Source of the DNA: Paraburkholderia fungorum
GTDB taxonomy: Bacteria > Pseudomonadota > Gammaproteobacteria > Burkholderiales > Burkholderiaceae
Assembly (NCBI RefSeq): GCF_902833645.1
Contig: NZ_CADFGE010000005.1
Span: 310,001 to 374,000 of the forward strand
Direction of reading: 5' to 3'
Length of the DNA: 64,000 bases
The notes below the pieces were generated by a model. It was given only the letters and a program-made list of their open reading frames with translations, was not told the DNA's origin and made no database searches. Of the stretch, positions 1-9,700 are shown one piece after another. The position numbers were made by a program, and so were the translations under genes. Numbering within the stretch: position 1 is the first letter of the stretch; each line of letters opens with the position of its first letter.

Positions 1-310
1 CGAGCCGCGCGCCAAGTTCCTGCGTGGGCAACCCTGCGGAGGAAGCCTGCGTATCCCATACCTGAGGATGCGCGCGCGTGCGCAGCAATTCGTTTTCGAC
101 GCGGCGGGCGTCCGCGTAACCCTGAAACTTGCTGCGGCCGAGAAACAGATACGGCACCAGCGTCAGATACGGCATGGCAACCAGCGACACCGCCCACGCG
201 ATCGCGCCTTGCGACGTACGGGTGTACAGAATCGCGTGGCACGCCGCGACCAGTCCGAGGATATGGGCGAGGGCGACTAGCGGGCCGATATGAAGCAGGT
301 CGAATTGCAT
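1..310 (-). CDS. cls: Cardiolipin synthase, N-terminal part (cut by window edge)
   Basis: The first 103 codons of a minus-strand gene run off the left edge. The translation starts MQFDLLHIGPLVALAHILG and has two hydrophobic segments (about residues 5-25 and 35-57). The second ends in PYLFLGRSKFQGY, which matches the membrane-anchoring PLDc_N segment of bacterial cardiolipin synthases. These inner-membrane phospholipase-D-like enzymes join phosphatidylglycerol molecules into cardiolipin. The catalytic HKD motifs would lie beyond the window and cannot be checked. It is transcribed in the same direction as the dap operon but is separated from prmB by a hairpin. Family is fairly sure; the exact paralogue is not. 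Confidence 0.8.
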   Translation of the reverse strand, partial: MQFDLLHIGPLVALAHILGLVAACHAILYTRTSQGAIAWAVSLVAMPYLTLVPYLFLGRSKFQGYADARRVENELLRTRAHPQVWDTQASSAGLPTQELGARL

Positions 311-446
311 AGGCGGTTGACGGGTTGGCGAAGCGCCGCCGCGGCTACTCGATGGCGCCGCGCACAGCAGACCGGGCCCATCTTACCGAACGCGGGTGTG
401 TTGGGGGAGTGACTGACGTGCAACCCACAGGTCACCCATAAGCAAA

Positions 447-479
447 ACGCGCGGCAGGCACCGATTGCCTGCCGCGCGT
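447..479 (-). terminator. Terminator-like hairpin after prmB
   Basis: A perfect 14-bp inverted repeat (447-460 and 466-479) with a 5-nt loop lies 23 nt after the prmB stop codon. On the minus strand it is followed by only four T before GCTTA, so it is a strong stem with a weak U tract. It probably ends the dap-prmB transcript. Confidence 0.6.
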
Positions 480-502
480 GTCGAGGATGCTGCAATAAAA
501 CG

Positions 503-1387
503 TCAGACGGGCAGATCCGCGGCCTGAATCAGGAATACGTTATCGTCGCCGGCGCTTGTCGATAGCCACACCAGATCGAGGCCGCCGAAGGCTGCTTCGA
601 CGTTTGCGCGCTCGTTACCGATCTCGACCACCAGCACGCCGTCTTCGGTCAGCCAGTTACGTGCTTCGGCGATGATCCGGCGCACGATATCCATGCCGTC
701 CGGCCCGCCTGCCAAAGCCATGTCCGGCTCGTGCTTGTACTCGGCGGGCAGTTCCTGCATGGAAGCGGCGTTCACATACGGCGGATTGCTGATGATCACG
801 TCGTAGCGGCGCTCGGCGAGCGGCGCGTACAGGTCGCCTTCGAACAGGGCGATGCGATCGTCGAGATGGTAGTCCGCGACGTTGCGTGTGGCGACTTCGA
901 GAGCCGGGGCGGAGAGGTCGACCGCGTCGATATCCGCATTCGGGAACGCGTGCGCCGCGAGAATCGCCAGGCAGCCGGAGCCGGTGCACAGTTCCAGCAC
1001 TGCGCCCACCTGCTCGGGATCTTCCACATACGGTTGTAGCCCGTCCTGCAGCAATTCGCCGATGAACGAGCGCGGCACGATCACGCGTTCGTCCACGTAG
1101 AAGCGAAAGCCGTGCATCCACGCTTCCTGCGTGATGTAGGCCGCCGGCACGCGCTGGCCGGCGCGGCGCTCGATCACATTCAGCACGGCGTCGATTTCGG
1201 CCGCGGAAAGACGTGCGTCGAGAAACGGTTCAAGCAGGTCGAGCGGCAGATGCAGCGTATGCAGGATCAGATAAGCGGCTTCGTCGTAGGCGTTGGCCGA
1301 GCCGTGGCCGAACGACAACTCGGCCTGGTTGAAGCGCGACACCGCGAAACGCAGCAGGTCGCGAACAGTGGAAAACGGGAGCGTCAT
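503..1387 (-). CDS. prmB: Ribosomal protein L3 N5-glutamine methyltransferase PrmB
   Basis: A 294-residue SAM-dependent methyltransferase. It modifies a glutamine side chain of ribosomal protein L3 during 50S assembly in the cytoplasm. An N-terminal helical domain (about 1-110) precedes a Rossmann fold with the SAM-binding LCTGSG at residues 133-138 and the glutamine-binding NPPY at 201-204. The NPPY motif marks the HemK/PrmA-C/PrmB group, and length and N-terminus fit PrmB better than PrmC. It is the last gene of the dap operon, 16 nt after dapE, and is followed by a hairpin. PrmC is the main alternative and is less likely. Confidence 0.93.
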   Translation of the reverse strand: MTLPFSTVRDLLRFAVSRFNQAELSFGHGSANAYDEAAYLILHTLHLPLDLLEPFLDARLSAAEIDAVLNVIERRAGQRVPAAYITQEAWMHGFRFYVDERVIVPRSFIGELLQDGLQPYVEDPEQVGAVLELCTGSGCLAILAAHAFPNADIDAVDLSAPALEVATRNVADYHLDDRIALFEGDLYAPLAERRYDVIISNPPYVNAASMQELPAEYKHEPDMALAGGPDGMDIVRRIIAEARNWLTEDGVLVVEIGNERANVEAAFGGLDLVWLSTSAGDDNVFLIQAADLPV

Positions 1388-1403
1388 CGCGGAAATTCCT
1401 TGG

Positions 1404-2543
1404 TCAGGCGATCAGTTGTTCGAGCACGCGGCGATACACGTTCTTCAGCGGCTCGATGTGTGCGACTTCGATATGTTCGTCGATCTTGTGGATGCTGGCG
1501 TTCAGCGGGCCGAATTCGATTACCTGCTCGCAGATGCGGGCAATGAAGCGACCATCCGAGGTGCCGCCGGTGGTCGACAGTTCCGTCGTGACACCGGTTT
1601 CGTCCTTGATCGCTTTGGCCAGCGCGTTCGACAGATCGCCGCGCGGCGTGAGGAACGGCAGGCCGCTCACGCTCCATTTCAGGTCGTATGCGAGGCCGTG
1701 CCTGTCGAGGATCGCATGGACGCGAGCCTGCAGGCTTTCCACCGTGCTGGCCGTGGAGAAGCGGAAATTGAACATCACGTCCGCGTGGCCGGGAATCACA
1801 TTGGTCGCGCCGGTGCCGCTATGAATGTTCGAAACCTGCCAGGTGGTGGGCGGGAAATACTCGTTGCCGTCGTCCCAGCGTTCGGCCACCAGTTCGGCCA
1901 ATGCGGGCGCGAGCAGGTGCACCGGGTTTTTCGCCAGATGCGGGTAGGCGATATGCCCTTGCACGCCCTTGACGATCAGCGTGCCCGACATCGAACCGCG
2001 CCGGCCGTTCTTCACCATGTCGCCGAACTGCGCGCTCGAGGTCGGTTCGCCGACGATGCAGTAGTCCATGCGCTCGCCGCGCGCCTGCAGCGCTTCGACA
2101 ACCTTGACGGTGCCGTCGGTCGCGGGACCTTCTTCGTCGCTGGTAATCAGGAATGCGATCGAGCCGCGATGCGCGGGGTGCGCCGCGACGAACTCCTCGC
2201 TCGCCACCACGAAGCCGGCAATCGACGTCTTCATGTCCGCCGCGCCGCGGCCGTAGAGCTTGCCGTCGCGATGGGTCGGCTCGAACGGCGCCGAGTGCCA
2301 TTGTTCGAGCGGGCCGGTCGGCACGACGTCCGTGTGGCCGGCGAAGGCGAGCAGCTTGCCGCGCGTGCCGTCGACGCCGCGTTTGACGGCCCACAGGTTG
2401 GTCACGCCATTCGATTCGATCGTCTCGTGCTCGAAGCCGAGCGCGGACAGGCGTTCGATCAGCAGACGCTGGCAGTGCTGGTCATCAGGCGTCACAGAGG
2501 CGCGTGCGATCAGTTGTTCGGTAAGGGCGAGGGTGCCGGACAT
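1404..2543 (-). CDS. dapE: Succinyl-diaminopimelate desuccinylase
   Basis: A 379-residue di-zinc M20 hydrolase that removes succinate from N-succinyl-LL-2,6-diaminopimelate, giving LL-DAP for lysine and peptidoglycan. Metal and catalytic residues are visible: GHTDVVP (H70, D72), the bridging Asp in AADMK (D103) and SDEEGP (E137, E138), followed by a dimerisation lid. I chose ATG 2543 because MSGTLALTEQL matches the family N-terminus. The frame stays open to a TTG at 2609, but that codon sits inside the hairpin at 2577-2608. No clear Shine-Dalgarno sequence precedes the ATG. The gene lies 149 bp after the ArsC-like gene, with a terminator-like hairpin in the gap. Confidence 0.96.
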   Translation of the reverse strand: MSGTLALTEQLIARASVTPDDQHCQRLLIERLSALGFEHETIESNGVTNLWAVKRGVDGTRGKLLAFAGHTDVVPTGPLEQWHSAPFEPTHRDGKLYGRGAADMKTSIAGFVVASEEFVAAHPAHRGSIAFLITSDEEGPATDGTVKVVEALQARGERMDYCIVGEPTSSAQFGDMVKNGRRGSMSGTLIVKGVQGHIAYPHLAKNPVHLLAPALAELVAERWDDGNEYFPPTTWQVSNIHSGTGATNVIPGHADVMFNFRFSTASTVESLQARVHAILDRHGLAYDLKWSVSGLPFLTPRGDLSNALAKAIKDETGVTTELSTTGGTSDGRFIARICEQVIEFGPLNASIHKIDEHIEVAHIEPLKNVYRRVLEQLIA

Positions 2544-2570
2544 GGATTCAGTGCTAGCCACGTTGAAATG

Positions 2571-2608
2571 AAAAAATGCCGGCTGGCGGTTGGACACCGC
2601 AGCCGGCA
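2571..2608 (-). terminator. Intrinsic-terminator-like hairpin between arsC-like gene and dapE
   Basis: Read on the minus strand, a 13-bp stem with one bulged base (2596-2608 paired with 2577-2590) and a 5-nt loop is followed by T, A and then six T (2576-2571). This has the form of a rho-independent terminator, yet it lies inside the dap operon, 27 nt before the dapE ATG. It may be a partial terminator or attenuator, or dapE may have a promoter that I could not see. Confidence 0.6.
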
Positions 2609-2692
2609 ACAGCTTTTAAGCGACGCGGCGAGGCCGCGCTTTACTGCTGGTTGCTACTCGTTGCTGCTCGTTGCGTTTTCGATCTTCGCAAA

Positions 2693-3058
2693 TCAGGCAA
2701 ACAGCGCCGCGTATTCGTCCGCGGAAAAACCGAGCGACTTGACCCGGCCGTTGACCACCAGCACCGGCCGCTTGATCACCGACGGCTTGTGGATCATCAA
2801 CGCGATCGCGCCCGGTTGCGTGTCCGCCGCCGCCTTCATGTCGTCGGACAGGCCGCGCCACGTCGTTCCGCGACGGTTCAGCAGCGCGTCGAGCTTCACG
2901 TCCTTGAGCCAGTCCTGCACCAGCGGCTCGGTCACGCCGTGTTTCTTGAAGTCGTGGAATTCAAACTCGACGTTATGCTCTTCGAGCCACACACGGGCCT
3001 TCTTCACGGTGTCGCAGTTCGGGATGCCGTAGACGACGGTTTTGGTGCCGCGTGCCAT
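2693..3058 (-). CDS. ArsC/Spx-like thioredoxin-fold protein (YffB type)
   Basis: A 121-residue ArsC-family protein starting MARGTKTVVYGIPNCDTV. It has a thioredoxin fold with one N-terminal cysteine (C15 in IPNCDTVKKA) and the late cis-proline segment KRPVLV. It lacks both the second cysteine of Spx (CxxC) and the arginine-rich loop of true arsenate reductases, so arsenate reduction is doubtful. YffB homologues are described as glutathione-dependent thiol reductases of unknown substrate and often lie beside dapE. Its ATG overlaps the dapD stop by one base (TGATG), so translation is probably coupled to dapD. Confidence 0.88.
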   Translation of the reverse strand: MARGTKTVVYGIPNCDTVKKARVWLEEHNVEFEFHDFKKHGVTEPLVQDWLKDVKLDALLNRRGTTWRGLSDDMKAAADTQPGAIALMIHKPSVIKRPVLVVNGRVKSLGFSADEYAALFA

Positions 3059-3885
3059 CAATCGCCTCGCAGCAGCTCGTTCAGGCCGACCTTCGCACGG
3101 GTCTTGGCGTCGACCTTCTTGACGATCACCGCGCAGTAGAGGCTGTGCGAGCCGTCCTTCGACGGCAGGTTGCCCGCCACCACCACCGAGCCCGCCGGAA
3201 TGCGGCCGTACGTCACTTCGCCGGTTTCGCGGTCGTAGATCTTGGTGCTTTGGCCGAGGTACACGCCCATCGAGATCACCGAGTTTTCTTCGACGATCAC
3301 GCCTTCCACCACTTCCGAACGCGCGCCGATGAAGCAGTTGTCCTCGATGATGACCGGGTTGGCCTGCAGCGGTTCCAGCACGCCGCCGATGCCCACGCCA
3401 CCCGACAGGTGGACGTTCTTGCCGATCTGCGCGCACGAGCCGACGGTGGCCCACGTGTCGACCATCGTGCCTTCGTCCACGTAGGCGCCGATGTTGGTGT
3501 ACGACGGCATCAGCACGACGTTCTTCGCGATGAACGAACCGCGGCGCGCGATGGCGGGCGGCACCACGCGGAAGCCGCCGGCGGCGAAGTCTTCAGCGGT
3601 GTAGTTGGCGAACTTCGACGGCACCTTGTCGTAGAACTGGGAGTAGCCGCCAGCGGGCATCGGCGCGTTGTCTTCCAGACGGAACGACAGCAGTACGGCT
3701 TTCTTCAGCCACTGATTGACGACCCAGTCGCCGTCCTTCTTTTCGGCCACGCGCAGCGCGCCCTTGTCCAGTTGCTCGATGGCGTGGGCGACGGCTTCGC
3801 GCACGTCGGCCGGGGCGGCCTTCGGCGACAGTTCGGCGCGGTTTTCCCAGGCGGTATCAATGATCTGCTGAAGTTGTTGCGACAT
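3058..3885 (-). CDS. dapD: Tetrahydrodipicolinate N-succinyltransferase
   Basis: A 275-residue trimeric acyltransferase. It transfers succinate from succinyl-CoA to tetrahydrodipicolinate in the succinylase branch of lysine/DAP synthesis. After an alpha-helical N-terminal domain (1-100), a left-handed beta-helix of hexapeptide repeats spans about 105-250. D143 (in MVDTW) and E191 (in ARSEVVEG) fall where the family has its active-site acids. It is 84 bp downstream of dapC and overlaps the ArsC-like gene by one base. Length and sequence are typical. Confidence 0.97.
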   Translation of the reverse strand: MSQQLQQIIDTAWENRAELSPKAAPADVREAVAHAIEQLDKGALRVAEKKDGDWVVNQWLKKAVLLSFRLEDNAPMPAGGYSQFYDKVPSKFANYTAEDFAAGGFRVVPPAIARRGSFIAKNVVLMPSYTNIGAYVDEGTMVDTWATVGSCAQIGKNVHLSGGVGIGGVLEPLQANPVIIEDNCFIGARSEVVEGVIVEENSVISMGVYLGQSTKIYDRETGEVTYGRIPAGSVVVAGNLPSKDGSHSLYCAVIVKKVDAKTRAKVGLNELLRGD

Positions 3886-3969
3886 ATGCGTGCTTTTCTG
3901 AAGAGTTGAAGTCTGAAGAAGGGAGTGCGGTGCGCGGGGTTGCCGAATATGAAAAACTCAGTGAAAAAT

Positions 3970-5187
3970 TCAGCCCGCGAGCGCGCGGCAAAAATCGACG
4001 ATCCGTTGTGCGCCTTGCGTGCATTCGTCGACATCGGCGACGAGCGCGAGGCGCACGAAATTGCGGCCGGGGTTCACGCCGTGCGCGGTGCGCGCGAGGA
4101 ATGAGCCCGGCAGAACCGTCACATTATAGTCGGCGTAGAGGCGCTGGGCGAACCCGGTGTCCGACAGGCCCGTGCGCGAGACGTCCGCCCACAGGTAGAA
4201 CGCGGCGTCCGGCAGACGTACGTCGAGCACCTCGGCGAGCATCGGCGTCACGGTGGAAAACTTCTGCAGGTACTTCGCGCGGTTCTCGCGCACGTGCGTT
4301 TCGTCATTCCAGGCCGCGATGCTGGCATTCTGGAACACGGTCGACAAGGCCGCGCCGTGGTATGTCCGGTATAGCAGGAAGTCTTTCAGGAGCGCCGCGT
4401 CGCCCGCCACGAAGCCCGAGCGCATGCCCGGTACGTTCGAGCGCTTGGACAGGCTCGAGAGCATCACGAGGCGCTCGAAGCCGCGGCCGAGCTGGTGGGC
4501 CGCCTGTAGGCCGCCGAGCGGCGGATTGGCTTCGTCGAAGTAGATTTCCGAGTAGCACTCGTCGGACGCGATCACGAAGCCGTAGCGGTCCGACAGCGCG
4601 AACAGTTCGCGCCAGTCGTCGAGCGTGAGCACGGCACCCGTGGGATTGCCCGGCGAGCACACGTACAGCAGCTGCGTGCGCGCCCAGATGTCGGCCGGCA
4701 CCGCCGCATAGTCGCAGGCAAAGTTGCGCGCCGGGTCGCTATTCACGAAGTACGGCTGCGCGCCGGCGAGAATCGCCGCGCCTTCATAGATTTGGTAGAA
4801 CGGGTTCGGACAGAGTACGATCGCAGGCTCACCGTCGGCACCGCGACTCGGGTCGATGACCGTTTGTGCGAGCGCAAACAGCGCCTCGCGCGAACCGGAC
4901 ACCGGCAGCACCTGAGTGGCCGGATCGACCGGCGGCAGGTTGTAGCGCTGCGTCGCCCATTTGGCGATCGACTCGCGCAGGGCCGGCGAACCGATGGTAG
5001 CCGGATACGCCGACAAACCGCCGAGCGAGGCAATCACCGCGTCGCGAATCAGCGCGGGCGTGGGATGTTTCGGTTCGCCGATGCCGAAGCTGATGTGCGC
5101 GAGGCCGGCCGGCGGCGTGACTTCACTGAAAAGCGCGCGCAGCTTTTCGAACGGGTAGGGCTGAAGGGAGTCGAGTAGCGGGTTCAC
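3970..5187 (-). CDS. dapC: Succinyldiaminopimelate transaminase
   Basis: A 405-residue fold-type I, PLP-dependent aminotransferase. It converts N-succinyl-2-oxo-6-aminopimelate to N-succinyl-LL-DAP. Visible features are SPGNPTG (179-185), the PLP-ring aspartate and tyrosine in SDECYSEIY (D209, Y212) and the Schiff-base lysine K248 in SSLSKRSN. I chose GTG 5187 because the frame upstream (to 5511) is low-quality Pro/Leu/Arg sequence while VNPLLDSLQPYPFEKL matches the family start. It is the first gene of the dap operon. A related aminotransferase such as ArgD/AspC could be confused with it, but dap context decides. Confidence 0.93.
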   Translation of the reverse strand: MNPLLDSLQPYPFEKLRALFSEVTPPAGLAHISFGIGEPKHPTPALIRDAVIASLGGLSAYPATIGSPALRESIAKWATQRYNLPPVDPATQVLPVSGSREALFALAQTVIDPSRGADGEPAIVLCPNPFYQIYEGAAILAGAQPYFVNSDPARNFACDYAAVPADIWARTQLLYVCSPGNPTGAVLTLDDWRELFALSDRYGFVIASDECYSEIYFDEANPPLGGLQAAHQLGRGFERLVMLSSLSKRSNVPGMRSGFVAGDAALLKDFLLYRTYHGAALSTVFQNASIAAWNDETHVRENRAKYLQKFSTVTPMLAEVLDVRLPDAAFYLWADVSRTGLSDTGFAQRLYADYNVTVLPGSFLARTAHGVNPGRNFVRLALVADVDECTQGAQRIVDFCRALAG

Positions 5188-5629
5188 TGGGCGGATCGAG
5201 CCTGATCGAGGATGGTCGCAGACGGATGCTGGGAGAGGCTGGCCACGCGCGCTGACCGCAAATTGCGTGAGTGACGCGAAAAAGGGCGGCAGCGGTGGCG
5301 AGTGGAGGATTATAGCGTGGCGCGCCGCCCTTCGCGGGCTGCAGGGTGCCGCGGCGCAGGCAGGTCGCGCAACCGGTGTACAGGGTGTTGAAAAGCGGTA
5401 AAACCCGCCAGGCAGCGCAGGCATGCGACGCAGCGGGAACGACGCGAACCGCGGACGGTTCGCGAAAAAAGAAAGCAGGAGCAGCAATGGTCGTAGCAGC
5501 AATGGGGACACTCAGACGAAGCGGGCGCAACGCCGCCGCCTTCGGCAGACTCCGCAAAACCGGCAAAATGGCCCGGTACGGCTTACGCAGCAAGCCCTAC
5601 AGCCCCGACAGCCATGAGGGGCACGCATC
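5188..5629. other. Intergenic region between dapC and the DMT exporter gene
   Basis: This 442-bp divergent gap holds no convincing gene. The minus strand carries TATAAT (5314 to 5309) that could be the dapC -10 box, with no good -35. The plus-strand half (5380-5629) is A-rich in short stretches and precedes the exporter start, but I saw no clear promoter there. Confidence 0.6.
5309..5314 (-). promoter_or_regulatory. Candidate -10 box for dapC
   Basis: A perfect TATAAT on the minus strand would give a leader of about 115 nt before the dapC GTG. No hexamer resembling TTGACA lies 16-18 bp upstream, so the call is weak. Confidence 0.35.
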
Positions 5630-6616
5630 ATGAACAACTGGCTCCGTAATGGCTGGCCCACGCTCGCGATCATGCTCGGCGCCTCGGTGTGGGGGATGAT
5701 CTGGTACCCGCTGCGCATGCTCAATGCGCTCGGCGTAACCGGCACGGCGGCGAGCGCGCTCACAAGCGGCGCCGGTTGCCTGTTCGTTCTGCTGGTCCGC
5801 TATCGCGCGCTCAGGACCGTGCGCTGGCACTGGCTGCTGCCGGCTCTCGCGCTGGCCGCGGGCGTGACCAATCTCGGCTTCGTGTGGGGCTCGATCCACG
5901 GCGAGGTCATGCGCGTTTTGCTGCTGTTCTATCTCACCCCTGCGTGGACCGCGCTCTTTGCCCACTTCATCCTGCACGAACGCCTGACCTGGGCGGGCGC
6001 CGGCCTCGCCGCGCTGTCGCTGGCCGGCGCGATGACCATGCTGTGGTCGCCGCAACTGGGCATTCCGGTGCCCGGCAATCTCGCCGAATGGGCAGGTTTG
6101 GCCGGCGGTATGGGCTTCGCGATGAGCAACGTGCTGATCCTCAAGACGAGCCGCGTGCTGCCTGAGATGAAGCCGGAAATGCGCACCGCGACGATCTTCG
6201 GCGGCGCGGCGCTTTTCAGCGCCTGCGCGTCGCTGTTCGAGGCGATGCCCGCGCCGCCCACCGGAGCGCATCTCGGCACGGCCGCGCTGTTGGTGCTCGG
6301 CCTCGGTTTCCTGCTCGCGTCGAACAATATGCTCGTCCAATACGGACTTTCCCGGGTGCCGGCCAACCGGGCCTCGATCATCATGCTGTTCGAGATCGTG
6401 GTGACGGCCCTGTCCGCTTGGATATTCGCCGGCGAGACGCCAGGTCCGCGCGAATGGGCCGGTGGCGCGTGCATCGTGCTGGCCTCGGCGCTCTCGAGTT
6501 GGGTGCACCGGAGCAAGGCATTGCCGCCCGATCCGGCCAATCAGGACGCGGGTCTCGACAGCAACGGCAGCGCAGACCGTAAGGACGGTAAGAACCGCTC
6601 CCGCGCGATGGTATGA
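5630..6616 (+). CDS. EamA/DMT-family inner-membrane transporter
   Basis: A 328-residue membrane protein of the drug/metabolite transporter superfamily with about ten transmembrane helices in two EamA halves (roughly 8-140 and 155-290). The first half starts LGASVWGMIWYPLRML; the second contains SRVPANRASIIMLFE, typical of EamA repeat 2. Such proteins usually export amino acids or small metabolites, and no substrate can be deduced. The C-terminus after residue 295 is a hydrophilic tail. It is divergent from dapC and 149 bp ahead of smc, and is probably a separate unit. Confidence 0.88.
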   Translation: MNNWLRNGWPTLAIMLGASVWGMIWYPLRMLNALGVTGTAASALTSGAGCLFVLLVRYRALRTVRWHWLLPALALAAGVTNLGFVWGSIHGEVMRVLLLFYLTPAWTALFAHFILHERLTWAGAGLAALSLAGAMTMLWSPQLGIPVPGNLAEWAGLAGGMGFAMSNVLILKTSRVLPEMKPEMRTATIFGGAALFSACASLFEAMPAPPTGAHLGTAALLVLGLGFLLASNNMLVQYGLSRVPANRASIIMLFEIVVTALSAWIFAGETPGPREWAGGACIVLASALSSWVHRSKALPPDPANQDAGLDSNGSADRKDGKNRSRAMV

Positions 6617-6765
6617 TTGTCCCTCATTAGCCGGCGCACGCTTCACCGCGTGCGTCTGGTGCCCGTATCGCGGAGTTTCGCGAGCCGTTTCGCAGCATCG
6701 GCGAACGGCTGACGCAGCCTTCACGAGCCACCTTTTATTTTCCCTTTTCAAACAGCGAAATCGCC

Positions 6766-9700
6766 GTGCGTCTGACCTCGATCAAACTCGCTGGCTTCAA
6801 GTCATTCGTCGATCCCACGCATTTCCAGGTTCCGGGCCAGCTAGTCGGCGTGGTCGGGCCGAATGGGTGCGGCAAGTCCAATATCATCGACGCCGTGCGC
6901 TGGGTGCTCGGCGAATCGCGCGCTTCCGAGCTGCGCGGCGAGTCGATGCAGGACGTGATCTTCAATGGCTCGACCGCGCGCAAGCCCGGCAGCCGCGCCA
7001 GCGTCGAACTCGTGTTCGACAACGCCGACGGCCGTGCCGCCGGGCAGTGGGGCCAGTATGCCGAAATCGCCGTGAAGCGCGTGCTCACGCGCGACGGCAC
7101 TTCGAGCTACTACATCAACAACCTGCCGGCGCGCCGCCGCGACATTCAGGACATCTTCCTCGGTACCGGTCTCGGGCCGCGTGCGTACGCGATCATCGGG
7201 CAGGGCATGATCGCTCGCCTGATCGAGGCGAAGCCGGAAGAGTTGCGGGTGTTCCTCGAAGAAGCCGCGGGCGTCTCGAAGTACAAGGAACGCCGCCGCG
7301 AAACCGAGAACCGCCTGCACGACACGCGCGAGAATCTGACGCGAGTCGAAGACATCGTCCGCGAACTGGGGGCGAACCTCGAGAAGCTGGAAGCACAGGC
7401 GATTGTCGCGACCAAATACAAGGATTTGCAGGCCGACGGCGAAGAGAAGCAGCGTCTGTTGTGGCTGTTGCGCAAGAACGAAGCGGGCAGTGAGCAGGAA
7501 CGCCAGCAACGCGCGATCGAACAGGCGCAGATCGACCTCGAGGCGCAAACCGCGAAGCTGCGCGAAGTCGAAGCGCAACTCGAAACGCTGCGTGTCGCGC
7601 ATTACTCCGCCAGCGACGCGATGCAGGGCGCGCAAGGGGCGTTGTACGAAGCGAATGCCGAAGTCAGCCGCCTTGAAGCCGAGATCAAGTTCATCGTCGA
7701 ATCGCGTAACCGCGTGCAGGCGCAAATCGCGGCGTTGACCGCCCAGCGTGAGCAGTGGCAGTCGCAAGCCCAGAAGGCCCAGGACGATCTCGAAGACGCT
7801 GAAGAACAACTGGCCGTCGCCGAAGAAAAGGCCGCGCTGGCCGAAGACGAGGCCGCCGCCAAGCACGATGCGATGCCGGCGCTCGAAGCGCGCTGGCGCG
7901 ACGCGCAGACCGAACTGAACGCCGAGCGCGGCGGTATCGCGCAGACGGAACAGGCGCTGAAGCTCGAAGCCGCGCATCAGCGCAATGCGGATCAGCAATT
8001 GCAGCAGTTGCAGCAGCGTCACGAGCGGCTGAAGTCGGAAGCGGGCGGCCTCGACGCGCCCGACGAAGCGCAGCTCGAAGATCTGCGTATGCAACTCGCC
8101 GAGCACGAAGAAATCCTGCATGACGCGCAGACCCGCCTCGCCGACGCGCAGGAAACGCTGCCGCGCCTCGACGGCGAACGGCGCGCCGCCCAGGAGCGCG
8201 TGCAGTCGGAAAGCGCCCAGATTCATCAGCTCGACGCACGCCTTGCCGCGCTCAAGCAACTGCAGGAAAACGTCCAGACCGAAGGCAAGATCCAGCCGTG
8301 GCTTGAAAAGCACGAGCTGAGCGGCCTGCCGCGTCTGTGGAAGAAGCTGCACGTCGAGGCGGGCTGGGAAGCCGCGCTCGAAGCCGTGCTGCGCGAGCGG
8401 CTCGCCGCGCTGGAAGTGTCGAACCTCGACTGGGTCAAGGCGTTCGCCACCGACGCGCCGCCGGCCAAGCTCGCGTTCTACGCGCCGCCCGCAGCCGGTC
8501 AGCCGGTTGCTACGCCGCCGGGTTTGCGGCCGCTGCTGTCGCTGGTTCGTATCGACGATGCAGGCATTCGCGCCGTGCTGAACGACTGGCTCGGCCTCGC
8601 TTTCGTCGCCGACGATCTGCAACAGGCGCTCGCCATGCGCGCGCAATTGCCGGAAGGCGGTTCGTTCGTCGTGAAGGCCGGCCACGTGGTGACGCGGGTC
8701 GGCGTCCAGTTATATGCCGCCGATTCCGAGCAGGCCGGCATGCTGGCCCGTCAGCAGGAAATCGAAAACCTGGCGCGTCAGGTCCGCGCGCAAGCCTTGC
8801 TCGCCGATGAGGCGAAGGCTGCCGCGATCCGCGCTGAAGCTGCGCACACGCAAGCCGCGCAAGCGTTGACCGACGTGCGTCAGCAGTCGGAGCGTGCGAC
8901 GCAGCGCGTGCATGCGTTGCAGATGGACGTGCTCAAGCTCGCGCAAGCGCATGAGCGCTACACGCAACGCAGCACGCAAATTCGCGAAGAACTCGAAGAA
9001 ATCACCGCGCAGATCGAAGAGCAGCGTGCGCTGCGTGGCGAATCGGAAGCGAACTTCGAGCGTCACGACGCCGAACTCGCCGAATTGCAGGCGCGTTTCG
9101 AAGACCATCAACTGGCTTTCGAAGCACTCGACGAAACGCTGACCGCCGCGCGTGCCCAGGCCCGCGACCTCGATCGGGCCGCTACCGACGCGCGTTTCGC
9201 CGCGCGCAACATGGCGAACCGCATCGACGAATTGAAACGCAGCATCCAGGTCTCGCACGAGCAGAGTGAACGCGTCGCCGCGTCGCTGGAAGATGCGCGC
9301 GCCGAGCTGGAAACGATCAACGAGCAAACCGCGCATACCGGCTTGCAGGACGCGCTCGACATCCGCGCGGTCAAGGAAGAGGCGCTGCATGCCGCGCGTC
9401 TCGAACTGGACGATCTGACGGCCAAGCTGCGTGCCGCCGACGAAACGCGGCTCACCGCCGAGCGCGCGCTGCAACCGCTGCGCGACCGCATCAACGAATT
9501 GCAATTGAAGGAACAGGCCGCGCGCCTGAACGGCGAGCAGTTCATCGAGCAACTGGCCGCGGCCGGCGTCGACGAAGCCGAGTTGCAGGCCAAGCTCACG
9601 CCGGACATGAAGCCGTCCTACCTGCAAGGCGAAGTCACGCGCATCAACAACGCGATTACCGCGCTTGGGCCGGTCAACATGGCCGCGCTTGATGAGCTGA

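Noticed and set aside
1293..3032. A 579-codon plus-strand frame over dapE and the ArsC-like gene
   Set aside because: It covers two well-supported genes on the other strand and an intergenic hairpin, and has no recognisable domain.
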